Source: Leptospiraceae bacterium (GTDB lineage Bacteria; Spirochaetota; Leptospiria; Leptospirales; Leptospiraceae). From it: 64,000 bases of DNA. Shown in pieces: positions 52,554 through 62,798 of this stretch. Below the pieces are notes generated by a model, which saw only the letters and a list, made by a program, of their open reading frames with translations, was not told the origin of the DNA and ran no database searches. The number at the start of each line of letters is the position of its first letter. Positions within the stretch are counted from its first letter, which is position 1. Location: the NCBI GenBank assembly GCA_022402465.1, contig JAKRSH010000014.1, positions 124,001 to 188,000 on the forward strand, in the 5' to 3' direction. Both the position numbers and the translations under genes were made by a program.

Positions 52554-54566
52554 ATTTTTCGATGGAATAGTAAATGTAATTTTAGTTCCCGAACCTTTCG
52601 TTGAGTTAATTTGAATCATACCATGAAAAGATGTTATGATATCATGAACTAAAGGCAAACCTAAGCCTGTTCCAGGTTCTCCAAAAGTTCCTAAGGTTGT
52701 GGTTCGAATTTCTTTTTCAAAAATATTTGGAAGCAAACTAGGTTCAATTCCCATCCCATAATCTTGAATAGAAAATTCAACTCCATCTATTAGTTTTGTA
52801 GATTCAATACTAATTCTACCTTCCTTATTTGAAAATTTGACAGAATTAGTTAAAAGATTTATAAAAACTTCGTTCAAAAGATTCTTATCTGCCTCTATAA
52901 CTAAATCCTTATCAATTGTATTTTCTATTTTAATTTTCTTCTCTTGAATTTGTGACCAAAGTTTATTAATCACTTTTTCAACTTCAGAAAAAGCAGAATA
53001 AGGTACAAGTTCTAACTCAAATTCACCTGATTGCAATCGGTTGATATCTAATAATGTCCCAATTAAATTTAAAGAATTTCTAGAACTCATTTCAGCTCTT
53101 TGAATGAATAATAATTTCTCATCATTCGACATTTCATTTATTTCACTTTTCAAAATACTTAATATTCCAATAACAGAGGCAATTGGTGATTTAAGATCAT
53201 GAGAGACTAAAGAAATAAATTTATCTTTTAGCTTATTCGCATTTTCAGCCAAGACTTTGGCATTTTCTAATTCAATTGTTCTTTCTTTAACTTTCAAATC
53301 TAAGGATTTCTGCAATTCTTCTAACCTAAAATATGCCATAGAAAATCGTCTAGACAGCATTATAGTTTGAGAAAAAAGAAAAATCAATAAACCCCAATTA
53401 GCATAATAACCCGTTCTAATTAGTAACATTTGATTCAATATATCATTGATAGCGATGATAAAAAGAAAAATTGAGCCATTAAAAAATATTATACTTCCCT
53501 CTCTCTTATGAATTAAGGCTCGAATTAAAATATAAATACAATAAATTATACCAACTACCATCAATAATTGATAAATTGCAATTACCTTCATGTAGAAATT
53601 GGAGTAAGTTAGAAGAACGATAAGTGCAAATATAACACCTGCAATAGTAATTATCTTTAGTGGAATCTTATGAACTTCATCTGGGAAGATTGATTGGAGA
53701 AAATAAACAAAGAACGGTAAGGATATTACAAAAGTTAATAAATCTAATTTATGAATATAAACCCAATACTCATCGGGTAAAACTTCATAGAGAAAAACTG
53801 ATCCTGTGAAAAAAGTTCTAAAACTAACATCCAAACAAAAAATAGAAAACATTAAAGCTGATTTATCACTTTTGCGCATAAGATAAATAATCAAATGATA
53901 AAGGCCCATCATGAATGTAGCTCCAAAAACCAACCAACCAATTGCATTTTCATTTTTCTTGCTTTCATTGAAATATTGGATATCGGATAGATTAATGGAT
54001 TTTCTTAATCCGCCAGTTGGATGATAGAAATTAGATATTTGAATACATAACTCAATTTCATCCCCAAACGAATTTTCTAAAATAAGGCTTGGATGCTTAT
54101 AGGATGGAACCATTTCGGTTCGAGATTTGCCAATTCTTCCATTTTCTTTAACCAATACGCCATTGATGTAGAATTTAAATGCAGTAGAAGTATCATTAAA
54201 TTGGAAAATAAGATTCTTTGAATCTTGGGGAAGTAAAACTTTTAATGTATACGTTCCTATTCCCTGCCCGGATTGAACCTTACCATGATGATTGTGATTG
54301 TTCCATTTGCTTGGAACTTTTATGATACTGGGATTATTTAGAACGGATTTGTAATCTAGAAATTCAGGACTGAATAACCATTCCCCATCAAGATTGACTG
54401 TTTGGATTTTTTTGGTATTCCAAGTTCTTAAATCTAGAATTCCTTTCTCCGCCTTGGCATAGAATTTTAACTCAGTTGGAATGTTACATTTTAAATTAAG
54501 AAGTAATGGTAATAGAAGAATGAATGTATGAGCTATATATTTTTTCATTTTTATAAACCCATACAT
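52548..54566 (-). CDS. 7TMR-DISM-type sensor histidine kinase
   Basis: A 672-residue membrane kinase. The N-terminus has a hydrophobic export segment. An extracytoplasmic jelly-roll-like DISMED domain follows (about 40-200: VNLDGEWLFSPEF, GIGTYTLKVLLPQ, STAFKFYINGVLVKENGRIG). Seven membrane helices (about 205-420) lead to a coiled coil and HisKA (H-box FISLVSHDLKSPIASVIGIL, about 450). HATPase_c motifs are NEVFINLLTNSVKFS, IQDYGMGIEP and GEPGTGLGLPLVHD. It has no receiver of its own. The start may also be the ATG at 54548. It could respond to an extracellular sugar or envelope ligand. It overlaps the haemerythrin gene end by 6 bp. Confidence 0.9.
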   Translation of the reverse strand: MYGFIKMKKYIAHTFILLLPLLLNLKCNIPTELKFYAKAEKGILDLRTWNTKKIQTVNLDGEWLFSPEFLDYKSVLNNPSIIKVPSKWNNHNHHGKVQSGQGIGTYTLKVLLPQDSKNLIFQFNDTSTAFKFYINGVLVKENGRIGKSRTEMVPSYKHPSLILENSFGDEIELCIQISNFYHPTGGLRKSINLSDIQYFNESKKNENAIGWLVFGATFMMGLYHLIIYLMRKSDKSALMFSIFCLDVSFRTFFTGSVFLYEVLPDEYWVYIHKLDLLTFVISLPFFVYFLQSIFPDEVHKIPLKIITIAGVIFALIVLLTYSNFYMKVIAIYQLLMVVGIIYCIYILIRALIHKREGSIIFFNGSIFLFIIAINDILNQMLLIRTGYYANWGLLIFLFSQTIMLSRRFSMAYFRLEELQKSLDLKVKERTIELENAKVLAENANKLKDKFISLVSHDLKSPIASVIGILSILKSEINEMSNDEKLLFIQRAEMSSRNSLNLIGTLLDINRLQSGEFELELVPYSAFSEVEKVINKLWSQIQEKKIKIENTIDKDLVIEADKNLLNEVFINLLTNSVKFSNKEGRISIESTKLIDGVEFSIQDYGMGIEPSLLPNIFEKEIRTTTLGTFGEPGTGLGLPLVHDIITSFHGMIQINSTKGSGTKITFTIPSKNL

Positions 54567-54611
54567 TTCCGTTTTTATTTTAAAACTTAGAATAAAGTCT
54601 AAAAATAATTT

Positions 54612-55682
54612 CTATATTAATAGAAGTATCAGAACTAATAAAATCATTATTGCAGCGCCTGCGATCACCAAGAGCCCCATATTATTTGCTGGTGCGTTAC
54701 TTTTATCGATCTTCTTCTTAACAATCTTCTTAGGAGTAGCTATTCTAACTGGTCTTTCTTCAATTGCATGAAGAACGGTATTTGCTGGTCCTTCTGCAAG
54801 TATATGATATTCATTTTTACCATTGACGATAGTAATAAATTTACCAACTATAGGTAGCAAATTTCCATCTTTGTCAACTACATCTAGAGCCTTCGCTGTC
54901 GCTTTTTCTTCCGAGCTTGAATAGGGAAGTTTGAATAAAATCTCTTGCCCTTCTACTAAATCATCGAATTCGACTCCTGAAACGGGGGAAAGGATCGATT
55001 CACAAGTTAATTCACGAGAATAACCTTTAACAGTTGCATCTATGAGTTTCTCAAAAGGCAATAATTCACGTTCATCCTCTTTGAGTGCAGCTTCTTCCTC
55101 TTCATTAAGAGGAGGAGTTATAGGAGAAACTATACCTTGCATAGGATTTTTATATCTAAATTTAACTGAGGATATTCTTTCAACTTCTGCTGTAAGCTTT
55201 ACACGATTCACTTTCACATGTTTGATAAAACTTTGTTGCAAAAGATTAATAGTATTCGTAGCGTCTCGCTTCTCCCAAGCAGGAATTGAAACTTCAATAA
55301 CAGATGTTACAATAGATTTATAAACTGCTCTACCTACCATATCTGATACACTGTTATCAACTCCTCCTGCATTGACCACCGCAACAAAATCACGAGATAG
55401 TTGTTGGTAATCTTCAAAGGTATGAATCTTTCGAAGTAAGGGAGAATTTCCTATTAAAGAGTAAACTTCAAGGATTCTTTTCTTGTACATTGATATGAGG
55501 ACCATTAGCATACCTGCTCTATTCTCAACATCAACTTTAATTTTTAATAAAAAAGCATCTTGAATTCGACCATTGATAAGTTCTTTAGCTTGATCTTCAT
55601 TATTTACAGACTCTAGGGCAATATTTATTTGTTCAGCTTGTACTTTTAATTGATCTTTAGGTTGGTTCTGTTGATCAGTCAT
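54612..55682 (-). CDS. Tail-anchored membrane protein of unknown function
   Basis: A 356-residue protein with a cytoplasmic body (helical 1-130, an acidic loop NEEEEAALKEDERELLPFEK near 200, and beta-rich 230-310) and one C-terminal transmembrane helix (MGLLVIAGAAIMILLVLILL at the end), preceded by Lys-rich sequence. Such topology places the body in the cytoplasm facing the membrane. No enzymatic motif is seen. It starts with a TAATG overlap on the GHKL ATPase gene, suggesting a stoichiometric pair. Confidence 0.7.
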   Translation of the reverse strand: MTDQQNQPKDQLKVQAEQINIALESVNNEDQAKELINGRIQDAFLLKIKVDVENRAGMLMVLISMYKKRILEVYSLIGNSPLLRKIHTFEDYQQLSRDFVAVVNAGGVDNSVSDMVGRAVYKSIVTSVIEVSIPAWEKRDATNTINLLQQSFIKHVKVNRVKLTAEVERISSVKFRYKNPMQGIVSPITPPLNEEEEAALKEDERELLPFEKLIDATVKGYSRELTCESILSPVSGVEFDDLVEGQEILFKLPYSSSEEKATAKALDVVDKDGNLLPIVGKFITIVNGKNEYHILAEGPANTVLHAIEERPVRIATPKKIVKKKIDKSNAPANNMGLLVIAGAAIMILLVLILLLI

Positions 55683-56437
55683 TAAGATAATACTTCCTTT
55701 ATTTGCTTTAAGGTTAGAGAGTCAGAAATAACTTGTTGACCATTGTAAATCATTGGTAAAACAGAGTTTGGTTTCAGAGGAATCTCTACTTTTGCTATAG
55801 TTATATTTGCGAGATCAGATGAAATAACTATAAAATTCTTTCTATCAAATCCACTTTGAGACAATAGAATTTCCACCATAGTTATACCCATACCAGCACC
55901 TTCAGTGTTGTCACCGTGAGCCATGAAAAATTCAAATAGATTATCAAATTTCTTAGCATGTTCGAATTTTTCTCGAACTCTATCTTCTTCTACAGGTATT
56001 AGAGAAAAATTATTCATAACAAGCAATGCGACACTGTCTTCAGAATGAATAAAGGTAATTTTTATGAAATAATTATTTTCCTTCATTTTACTTCGGTATG
56101 CTGGAAACTTTCTTTCGTTTAGATAGCTTTTGAATCTTTCCATTCCCTTGCGATAATCATGCTCTTCTTTGATATTCAAACCCATTTCTTCAAAGATCAT
56201 GCGCTTAATAGCTGCTTTTGTGGAATTGGCTATGAGCTCTTTGGCTGCTGTATAAAATAATTCCATGAGATCTTGCCTTCCATAATTAGTAAGGGTTTTC
56301 TCTAAAATATATTTCAACTTAGCTTCACCGAAATTGCCTAAAACATAAGTAATTAAAGAAAGCTTAGTGCCTTCTTTAATAGCACGATCAATCAGATCGC
56401 GTTCTGTTTTAGGAATTTCTAAGTCAACTATCGACAA
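55682..56437 (-). CDS. GHKL-type ATPase-like protein
   Basis: A 251-residue protein with the spaced motifs of a histidine-kinase-like ATPase: an N-box-like KELIANSTKAAIKR (about 66-79) and a G2-like HGDNTEGAGMGITMVEILL (about 175-193). No H-box or receiver is present, so it resembles a stand-alone HATPase such as an anti-sigma or checkpoint kinase. TTG is the start; AAGGA 7 nt upstream lies inside the end of thrC. It overlaps the tail-anchored gene (1 bp) and begins 2 bp after thrC. Confidence 0.7.
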   Translation of the reverse strand: MSIVDLEIPKTERDLIDRAIKEGTKLSLITYVLGNFGEAKLKYILEKTLTNYGRQDLMELFYTAAKELIANSTKAAIKRMIFEEMGLNIKEEHDYRKGMERFKSYLNERKFPAYRSKMKENNYFIKITFIHSEDSVALLVMNNFSLIPVEEDRVREKFEHAKKFDNLFEFFMAHGDNTEGAGMGITMVEILLSQSGFDRKNFIVISSDLANITIAKVEIPLKPNSVLPMIYNGQQVISDSLTLKQIKEVLS

Positions 56438-56439
56438 GT

Positions 56440-57780
56440 TTATATCCTTGATTCTAAAACTTTCATAACCTTTTCAATATTGGCTTCGCATTCGACAATA
56501 CGGTTGATTAGACGAGAATCTGTGTTCGGAATCTCACCCTTATGGTATTGAACCTTAAATTCTGTAAATTTTAATCCATGAGCAGTTGAAATTACAACAA
56601 CTTTATCATTCTTTTGGATATTTCCTGATTCGATTAGTTTGAAAGTAGCTGCTAATGCAACTCCCGTGTGAGGGCAATTGTACAAACCATAACGATCTGC
56701 TCTATGAGCGGCGTCCGAAAGTTCTTCTTCAGTAGCGATTTCCACAACTCCTTGGAATTTTTGTAAAATTTTTACTGCTTTTTTAACTGAAACAGGATCC
56801 CCAATTTGAATCGCTGATGCTAAAGTTTTCTTTGCTGTGATGGGAGAGAATTCTTTATAGCCTGATTTAAAAGATGCATACAGTGGGCTTGCATTCGCTG
56901 CCTGAGCTAGACATATTCTAGGGAGTTTATCAATCAATCCAAGATCCTTCATCATTTCAAACCCTTTGCCAAGAGCAGAAACATTTCCCAAATTCCCACC
57001 TGGAATCACAACCCAATCAGGAACCTGCCAAGCCAGTTGTTGGACTATCTCTATAGAAATTGTTTTCTGGCCTTCAATCCGAAGTGAATTCATAGAATTA
57101 GCAAGGTAGATATTTTTTCTTTGGGTAACTTGCTTCACAATATTCATACAACCATCAAAATCTGTTTCAAGTGCTAGTACAAGTGCTCCATTCGAGACGG
57201 GTTGAATCAATTGTGCAGCTGAGACCTTATTGGCTGGTAGAAAAATGATAGAAGGAATCCCAGCTTTTGCCGCATAGGATGCTAGAGCCGCAGAAGTATC
57301 GCCCGTTGAGGCACATGCCACCGCTTGGATGTCTTGGCCCTCTGCTCTCATTTGGTTCACCTGGGAAACCAAAACTGTCATACCTAAATCCTTAAAGCTA
57401 CCTGTGTGGGAAATTCCACACTGCTTGACAAAGAGTCCAGAGAGACCAAGTTCTTTTGCAAGACGACCAGTATCGTATAAATGAGAATTCCCTTCCCCCG
57501 AACTTACTATATTTTCATCCGCAATATTGGGCAGGACCCATTCTTTCTTGGACCAGACTCCAGAATTGTTTGGCTTATGAATAGAACCTAGCCTGGAATC
57601 AAACTTTTCTCTCCATTGCTTTCCTGAAAGTTTAGAAAGTTCCTCGATATCATGCGAAACTTCTAAAAGCTCACCATCATCCTTGCAAGTATAGATGATT
57701 TCATTTAAAGGATACTTGCGACCACAACCTTCTTTGATACATTGGAATTCAGCGTTAAATTTTGGTGTTGATAAAGACAT
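56440..57780 (-). CDS. thrC: Threonine synthase
   Basis: A 446-residue PLP-dependent enzyme that makes threonine from O-phosphohomoserine. The PLP-binding Lys is in SHTGSFKDLGMTVLVSQ, and GGNLGNVSALGKGFEMM binds phosphate. The N-terminus (EFQCIKEGCGRKYPL, YTCKDDGELLEV) has a small Cys-rich motif typical of this class. I use the ATG at 57780; a longer GTG start at 57819 adds 13 residues that are not conserved in such enzymes and would leave only 8 bp before lepB. It is divergent from lepB across 47 bp. Confidence 0.93.
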   Translation of the reverse strand: MSLSTPKFNAEFQCIKEGCGRKYPLNEIIYTCKDDGELLEVSHDIEELSKLSGKQWREKFDSRLGSIHKPNNSGVWSKKEWVLPNIADENIVSSGEGNSHLYDTGRLAKELGLSGLFVKQCGISHTGSFKDLGMTVLVSQVNQMRAEGQDIQAVACASTGDTSAALASYAAKAGIPSIIFLPANKVSAAQLIQPVSNGALVLALETDFDGCMNIVKQVTQRKNIYLANSMNSLRIEGQKTISIEIVQQLAWQVPDWVVIPGGNLGNVSALGKGFEMMKDLGLIDKLPRICLAQAANASPLYASFKSGYKEFSPITAKKTLASAIQIGDPVSVKKAVKILQKFQGVVEIATEEELSDAAHRADRYGLYNCPHTGVALAATFKLIESGNIQKNDKVVVISTAHGLKFTEFKVQYHKGEIPNTDSRLINRIVECEANIEKVMKVLESRI

Positions 57781-57827
57781 GCAGATTCTAATGTTTTTAT
57801 ATTGTAGAAGAAATTCCACGATTTTTT

Positions 57828-58433
57828 ATGGGGAAGCGAGAGAACATAGAGAAATTGAACCAAAAACCCTATTCTAAACTACTAAGACGATTTCGGTATT
57901 TTCTGTTTTTAGCTTTGGTTGCTATTCTCATAAGAACCTTTATCTTTCAAATCTATGTAGTTAGTGGTAATTCCATGGCACCAACCCTACGAAATGGAGA
58001 CATAGTTTTTGTAAGTAAGCTTGGATTTCCTGTTTTTGGAGAATTTTTCCCTTTTGATTTTATCTATGGAAATCCATCTCTCAATCGACTTGATATTGTT
58101 ATCTTCGAAGACCAGAATTCTGAAACAAGCATCAAAAGATTGGTTGGTGAACCTTCTGAATACTATGAAATCAATTATGGTAAGGTAATGATAGAATCAA
58201 ATGTCTTGCAAGAAGAATATCTACCTGACGGTTCATTGACCTCTGAACCTTCCAATAGTATGTTCTACCAATTTCCCAATAGTCCATTTTTAGAAATGCA
58301 AAAAGCAGGTAGAATACCAGATAACTATTATTTGTTGCTAGGTGATAATAGAGAATACAGTACCGACTCAAGAAGTTTTGGCTTGGTTCCTTTAGAAAAA
58401 ATGCGTGGCAAGGTTTTCTATACATTCCAATGA
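57828..58433 (+). CDS. lepB: Signal peptidase I
   Basis: A 201-residue membrane protease that removes signal peptides. One N-terminal membrane helix (about 26-45). The catalytic Ser is in VSGNSMAPTLRNGDIV, the catalytic Lys in SIKRLVGEP, and a third conserved box is GDNREYSTDSRSFGLVP. The size is on the short side for the family but complete. The next gene begins at 58430, overlapping by 4 bp (ATGA). Confidence 0.95.
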   Translation: MGKRENIEKLNQKPYSKLLRRFRYFLFLALVAILIRTFIFQIYVVSGNSMAPTLRNGDIVFVSKLGFPVFGEFFPFDFIYGNPSLNRLDIVIFEDQNSETSIKRLVGEPSEYYEINYGKVMIESNVLQEEYLPDGSLTSEPSNSMFYQFPNSPFLEMQKAGRIPDNYYLLLGDNREYSTDSRSFGLVPLEKMRGKVFYTFQ

Positions 58434-60244
58434 TGCAACTTCAGAAAACTAGACTGACGTATTTTGTAGGCTTTATATTTATTCTCTTTAATATACTTCT
58501 TGTTCGTGTAGTTTATTTAGTTTTCTTCAATGATAAAATCAAGAATTACCAAATCAATAAAAATGTTAAACGAGGAATGATTCTTGACAAGAGAGGCATT
58601 GAGCTCGCGGTTTCTATAGAATCTGCAACCATAGGCATCAATCCAGCAAATGTATATGATCCATATTTTACAGCTCAATATCTTTCAGAACCTTTAAATA
58701 TTCCTCAAGATAAATTAGAATCAACAATTAAGGAAAAATCGAATTACTTTTTACTTAAAAGAGAAATAGATAAAGATATAGGAAATAAAATTGCTAACCT
58801 AGCCTTACCTGGTGTTCGCATCGAAAAAGAATTCAAAAGAATCTACCCTCAGGGCAAACTTGGTGCAAATTTAATTGGCTTTACTGGTCTTGATGATGAT
58901 AAGGCATTGGCTGGACTTGAAAATGAATACAATTTAGAATTGATGTCACCACCTAATAGCTCCTCTGAACGTGGCAATGATATCCATCTCTCTATTGATA
59001 GTTTAATACAATACAACCTTGAAAAAGCATTAGGGAAGGTTTATAGATCCACTGAATCTACAAAAGCGATAGGAATCTTTATGGATATTGATTCTGGTGA
59101 TATCCTAGCTATGGCTAGCTACCCAAATTTTGATCCCAATCAATACAATAACTATCCTTCTAATAACCATACCAACTGGGCGATACGACATGTGTATGAA
59201 CCAGGAAGTACAATGAAAATTTTTATAGCTTTAATGCTTGCCAACGAAGGTGTGCTAGGTGATAAAGAACGATTCTATTGTCCTGGTTATCTAGAATTCG
59301 GCAATTCCTTGATTCGTTGTACGGATAAACATGGTTCTGTAAATTTAGAAGAAATTTTACAATATTCATGCAATGTGGGAATCATTAAGGCTTCGCAAAA
59401 GGTCTCAGATAAAATATTCCATTCCTATTTAGAAAAATTTCATTTTGGTAAAAGAACAGGTTTTCTTAGCAACGAGAACAAGGGCTATCTACCCCCTTTA
59501 AATAAATGGAAGCAATCTACTCCTTACTTTTTATCTATAGGCCAAGGACTTTCTGTAACACCCATACAACTTGTAGCATCTGCTGCAAGTGTAGTGAACG
59601 GTGGAAGATTTATCAATCCTAGACCCGTAACAAAAATTACCAACTCTTATGGCGAACTAGTTCACCAATTTAGTGTTAAATCTACAGATATCGGAATCAA
59701 GAAGTCATCTCGTGATTCCATCCTTAAAGCAATGACTAAGGTTGTTAAATCAGGAACAGGAAAGAATGCTTACTTAGCAGACATTAGTATCGCTGGCAAA
59801 ACTGGAACTGGTCAAAAGGCAACTCCTGGAAAAGGATACCAAGATGGACTTTGGTCAGCATCTTTTCTTGGCTTTTTTCCAGCTGAAAATCCAAAGATAG
59901 TAGGTTTAATTCTTTTTGATGAACCAGCGGGCAATGTGTATTCTGGAGGAGGTCTTGCGGCACCAGTGTTTCGAGAAGTTGTAGAAGGAATTCTTCCCTT
60001 ACTAGACCGCAATGAACCTCTTTTAAGTTATAAATTAAAACACATTCAACCTAAAAAGTTTCTAGTCAATCCAAACCTTGCTCCTAATTTAATAGGACTA
60101 AGCTTGATAGAAGCTATTGCTGCCTTGAATGATGCAAAGATTCGATTCACCGTCTCTGGAAATGGATTTGTCCTAGATCAAACTCCTAAGCCTGGGGAAC
60201 CAATCAATGATAAATCGGTCATTCGCCTAACTCTTGAAAAATGA
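58430..60244 (+). CDS. Class B penicillin-binding protein with PASTA domain (FtsI-like)
   Basis: A 604-residue peptidoglycan transpeptidase. It has an N-terminal anchor (about 10-32), a dimerisation domain (KRGMILDKRGIELAVSIES), and the transpeptidase with the SxxK motif (EPGSTMKIFIAL), SxN (YSCNVG) and KTG (AGKTGTGQK). A C-terminal PASTA domain (about 545-604: LAPNLIGLSLIEAIAAL) binds cell-wall material. It resembles FtsI/PBP3, and septation is likely, although the gene is outside a classic dcw cluster. It overlaps lepB and the next gene by 4 bp each, so it is in a tight operon. Confidence 0.9.
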   Translation: MMQLQKTRLTYFVGFIFILFNILLVRVVYLVFFNDKIKNYQINKNVKRGMILDKRGIELAVSIESATIGINPANVYDPYFTAQYLSEPLNIPQDKLESTIKEKSNYFLLKREIDKDIGNKIANLALPGVRIEKEFKRIYPQGKLGANLIGFTGLDDDKALAGLENEYNLELMSPPNSSSERGNDIHLSIDSLIQYNLEKALGKVYRSTESTKAIGIFMDIDSGDILAMASYPNFDPNQYNNYPSNNHTNWAIRHVYEPGSTMKIFIALMLANEGVLGDKERFYCPGYLEFGNSLIRCTDKHGSVNLEEILQYSCNVGIIKASQKVSDKIFHSYLEKFHFGKRTGFLSNENKGYLPPLNKWKQSTPYFLSIGQGLSVTPIQLVASAASVVNGGRFINPRPVTKITNSYGELVHQFSVKSTDIGIKKSSRDSILKAMTKVVKSGTGKNAYLADISIAGKTGTGQKATPGKGYQDGLWSASFLGFFPAENPKIVGLILFDEPAGNVYSGGGLAAPVFREVVEGILPLLDRNEPLLSYKLKHIQPKKFLVNPNLAPNLIGLSLIEAIAALNDAKIRFTVSGNGFVLDQTPKPGEPINDKSVIRLTLEK

Positions 60245-62166
60245 ATTCTATCTATCAGAAAAATTTTCAATCCTTAAATGACAAAACACGAAATATTTTA
60301 TCTAAGATCCAAGATACTGAGATGTTGGATTTCGTATTAGAAGAATCTAAGACTAAAATTCCTATTCTTAGAATTGAAAATCACTACCTTCATAGCAAGC
60401 ATGATCCCATTAAAGAAGCATATCGATTTGCAACCGAACTTCCTTATGATGGAAAAGAAAGAATTTATTTATACATCGGTGCGGGTCTAGGTTATATCAT
60501 TCAAGAGTCACTTGCTAAAGAGAACCTAAGTCATTGTTGGATAGAATCCGATCCAAGGATTCTCAAATTGGCTTTAAGTCTTTATGATTATTCATCTTAT
60601 CTTATAAATCAAAAATTACAAATTCTAATTCTTCCTATCTCAGAAGATGATTTATATGAAGCCTTTAAAGGTAAGTCCACAGTTCCAGTAACACTAGTGC
60701 CACATAGAGCAAGCTTCCAATGGAAGGAAAAAGAATACCTTTCGATTAAATTTATCTGCGAAAAGTTTTTTCATAAGAAAGATGTAAACTTGGCAACCTT
60801 AGTTCGATTTGAGAAAATCTGGACTAAAAATATGATCTTGAATCTACCAAGTCTCATAAATCTGCAACCTGTCTCAAGATTATTTGGAATTGCGAAAGAT
60901 TGCAATATACTTGTAGTTTGTGCTGGCCCTTCTTTAACAGAAAGTATACCTGATATTATAAAGTATAGAGATCAATTTATACTTATTGCGGTTGATACAG
61001 CACTTGCAATTTTAGATGCCTCAGGAATCGAACCTGATTTAATTTATTCTGTAGATCCTCAATCATTAAACAGCTATTATCTGGAAGGATACAATGGAAA
61101 AGGCAAATTAATTTTCGATCCAACTTCAACTTACTTAAGTCTACGATTGAATATTGGTCCCAAGGAAGGATTCTTTTCCTCATCCCCTTTTCCTTTCATT
61201 AAAATCCTAGATGAAGTTTCTCAAGAAGAAATTGGTGAGATTCCTTATGGTGGTTCTGTCTCTACCAATGCAATAGCTCTTGCTAAACTTATGGATGCAG
61301 ATAAAATTTATATAACAGGACAAGATCTTGCTTTTTCCCATAAACTCGCACATGCCAAAGGTGCGATCTTGGAAGAAAGATTAAATCATCTTGAATCCAG
61401 AAAATTCAGAAGAGAAAAGCACAATCAATTTCAATTGAGTGCTTTACCAAAATTATGGGAAAAGAGTTTAGATGGTGGCAAGATTCACACAAATGAAAAA
61501 TTAGTAATCTTCCGAAATTGGTTCCAAGAAAATGCAAAAGAAGTAATCAATCTAACTTATTCGGGATTAAGCATAGACGGATTGCGTACTTCCCACTTTC
61601 AAGATGAATTTGAGGATTCTCAAAGAACCATTTTAGAAGAAGATTCTAAGAAAGAAATTATTGCCAAGCAATCAAGCAAACTCAAAGAAAGAAAAGATCT
61701 CGTAAGGAATGCACGAGATCGAATTCAATCCCTCTGCATAGAGAAGAAAGCTTGGCTTCAACCAAAAGCCTTACGAAAGAGTTTAGCAGAATTGCATATT
61801 CAGCTGAAAGAATTTTTGCCTGAAGTTGAAAAGGGAGTCAAGCTAAGTTCATTGATATATAAAAATATAGAGTCAGGATCCGAAAATGCAGAATACCTTT
61901 CCAAGAAAATCCAAGAAATGAATCATGTTGATGAAGCTGTTTCTACTCGAAAAAATTTAAATCAAATACTTTCTACTAGTTTACAAAGAGTAATTTTCTC
62001 AGTTACGGAAGGTTATGAATCCAACCTCAGCGTCCAAGAAAGAGAAAATGAAAGGCTAGGAATCGCAAAAAAATCCATACTACTCTATGAAGGATTGAGA
62101 AATTCCATCCAAAATTTCAAATTCCATATCTCAAGAGTCATACTGCAATTATCAGATGAATCATAA
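60241..62166 (+). CDS. Maf/DUF115-type motility-associated glycosyltransferase-like protein
   Basis: A 641-residue protein of the motility-associated factor family. The core, about residues 220-390, has CNILVVCAGPSLTESIPDII, FILIAVDTALAILDASGIEPDLIYSVDP and PYGGSVSTNAIALAKLMDADKIYITGQD. Related proteins add nonulosonic-acid sugars to flagellins in other bacteria; the function in spirochaetes is unproven. The C-terminal third is helical and charged. No signal peptide. It overlaps the PBP gene by 4 bp. Confidence 0.8.
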   Translation: MNSIYQKNFQSLNDKTRNILSKIQDTEMLDFVLEESKTKIPILRIENHYLHSKHDPIKEAYRFATELPYDGKERIYLYIGAGLGYIIQESLAKENLSHCWIESDPRILKLALSLYDYSSYLINQKLQILILPISEDDLYEAFKGKSTVPVTLVPHRASFQWKEKEYLSIKFICEKFFHKKDVNLATLVRFEKIWTKNMILNLPSLINLQPVSRLFGIAKDCNILVVCAGPSLTESIPDIIKYRDQFILIAVDTALAILDASGIEPDLIYSVDPQSLNSYYLEGYNGKGKLIFDPTSTYLSLRLNIGPKEGFFSSSPFPFIKILDEVSQEEIGEIPYGGSVSTNAIALAKLMDADKIYITGQDLAFSHKLAHAKGAILEERLNHLESRKFRREKHNQFQLSALPKLWEKSLDGGKIHTNEKLVIFRNWFQENAKEVINLTYSGLSIDGLRTSHFQDEFEDSQRTILEEDSKKEIIAKQSSKLKERKDLVRNARDRIQSLCIEKKAWLQPKALRKSLAELHIQLKEFLPEVEKGVKLSSLIYKNIESGSENAEYLSKKIQEMNHVDEAVSTRKNLNQILSTSLQRVIFSVTEGYESNLSVQERENERLGIAKKSILLYEGLRNSIQNFKFHISRVILQLSDES

Positions 62167-62220
62167 TTTTTTGTTTTTCTTTGCAATTATAATTTTGAAG
62201 AAACAACCGATAGATCTAGT

Positions 62221-62724
62221 ATGATGCTTTCAAAAAATAAAAAATACTATCCTTGGGTTATTCTTATTTCTTGCTTTCATGTCATATCTTGCGCTAGCAA
62301 AACACAGATACCGATTGAAGAACCACCTAAGAAATCAATCACAGCACAATTGAGCAATCAGACTCGTGATTCTATTCTACTTTCTGATAGAGTAGTATAT
62401 TATGAACTTCCTGAAACTTCCATAACACAAAATCCAGAAGACTATTTAACCTTCTCTCAACCCGTAAAAAATTTAACTTATATTGATAGGTTTAAGACCT
62501 TGGTTACCTCCAAAGAACAAACCTATTTAGAAAAACCACCTAAAAACTGTTTACCGACTTATAATTCGGCACTAGTTTTTAATCTGAAGGAAAAGAAAAA
62601 TATTATTTTATTCTCAATAAACTGTGCTGTTTTGTTTCTCTACAATGATAAACTGTTTGTAGACATCTCAGAAAATCTAAATCAATTGGAAGACAACTTC
62701 CGAATGATTCGATCTGGAAGATAA
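62221..62724 (+). CDS. Putative lipoprotein
   Basis: A 167-residue protein not recognised as a known family. The signal peptide ends in a lipobox (CFHVISC, Cys near 23). The mature part has a polar N-terminal linker and a beta-rich body with short repeated hydrophobic strands (LLSDRVVYYELPE, NSALVFNLKEKKNIILFSINC). It is 54 bp after the Maf-like gene and may still be co-transcribed with it. Confidence 0.65.
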   Translation: MMLSKNKKYYPWVILISCFHVISCASKTQIPIEEPPKKSITAQLSNQTRDSILLSDRVVYYELPETSITQNPEDYLTFSQPVKNLTYIDRFKTLVTSKEQTYLEKPPKNCLPTYNSALVFNLKEKKNIILFSINCAVLFLYNDKLFVDISENLNQLEDNFRMIRSGR

Positions 62725-62768
62725 TTCAAGAAAAATATACTATGCTAATTTAAAAAAAGTCTGGTTTT

Positions 62769-62798
62769 GATGGAATTGTTTTATTTACCAATTCCATC
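62769..62798. terminator. Bidirectional terminator hairpin
   Basis: A 10-bp perfect stem (62769-62778 and 62789-62798, 10-nt loop) lies between the convergent lipoprotein and FxLYD-like genes. A T-run follows on the minus strand about 10 nt away, so it is moderate. Confidence 0.6.
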
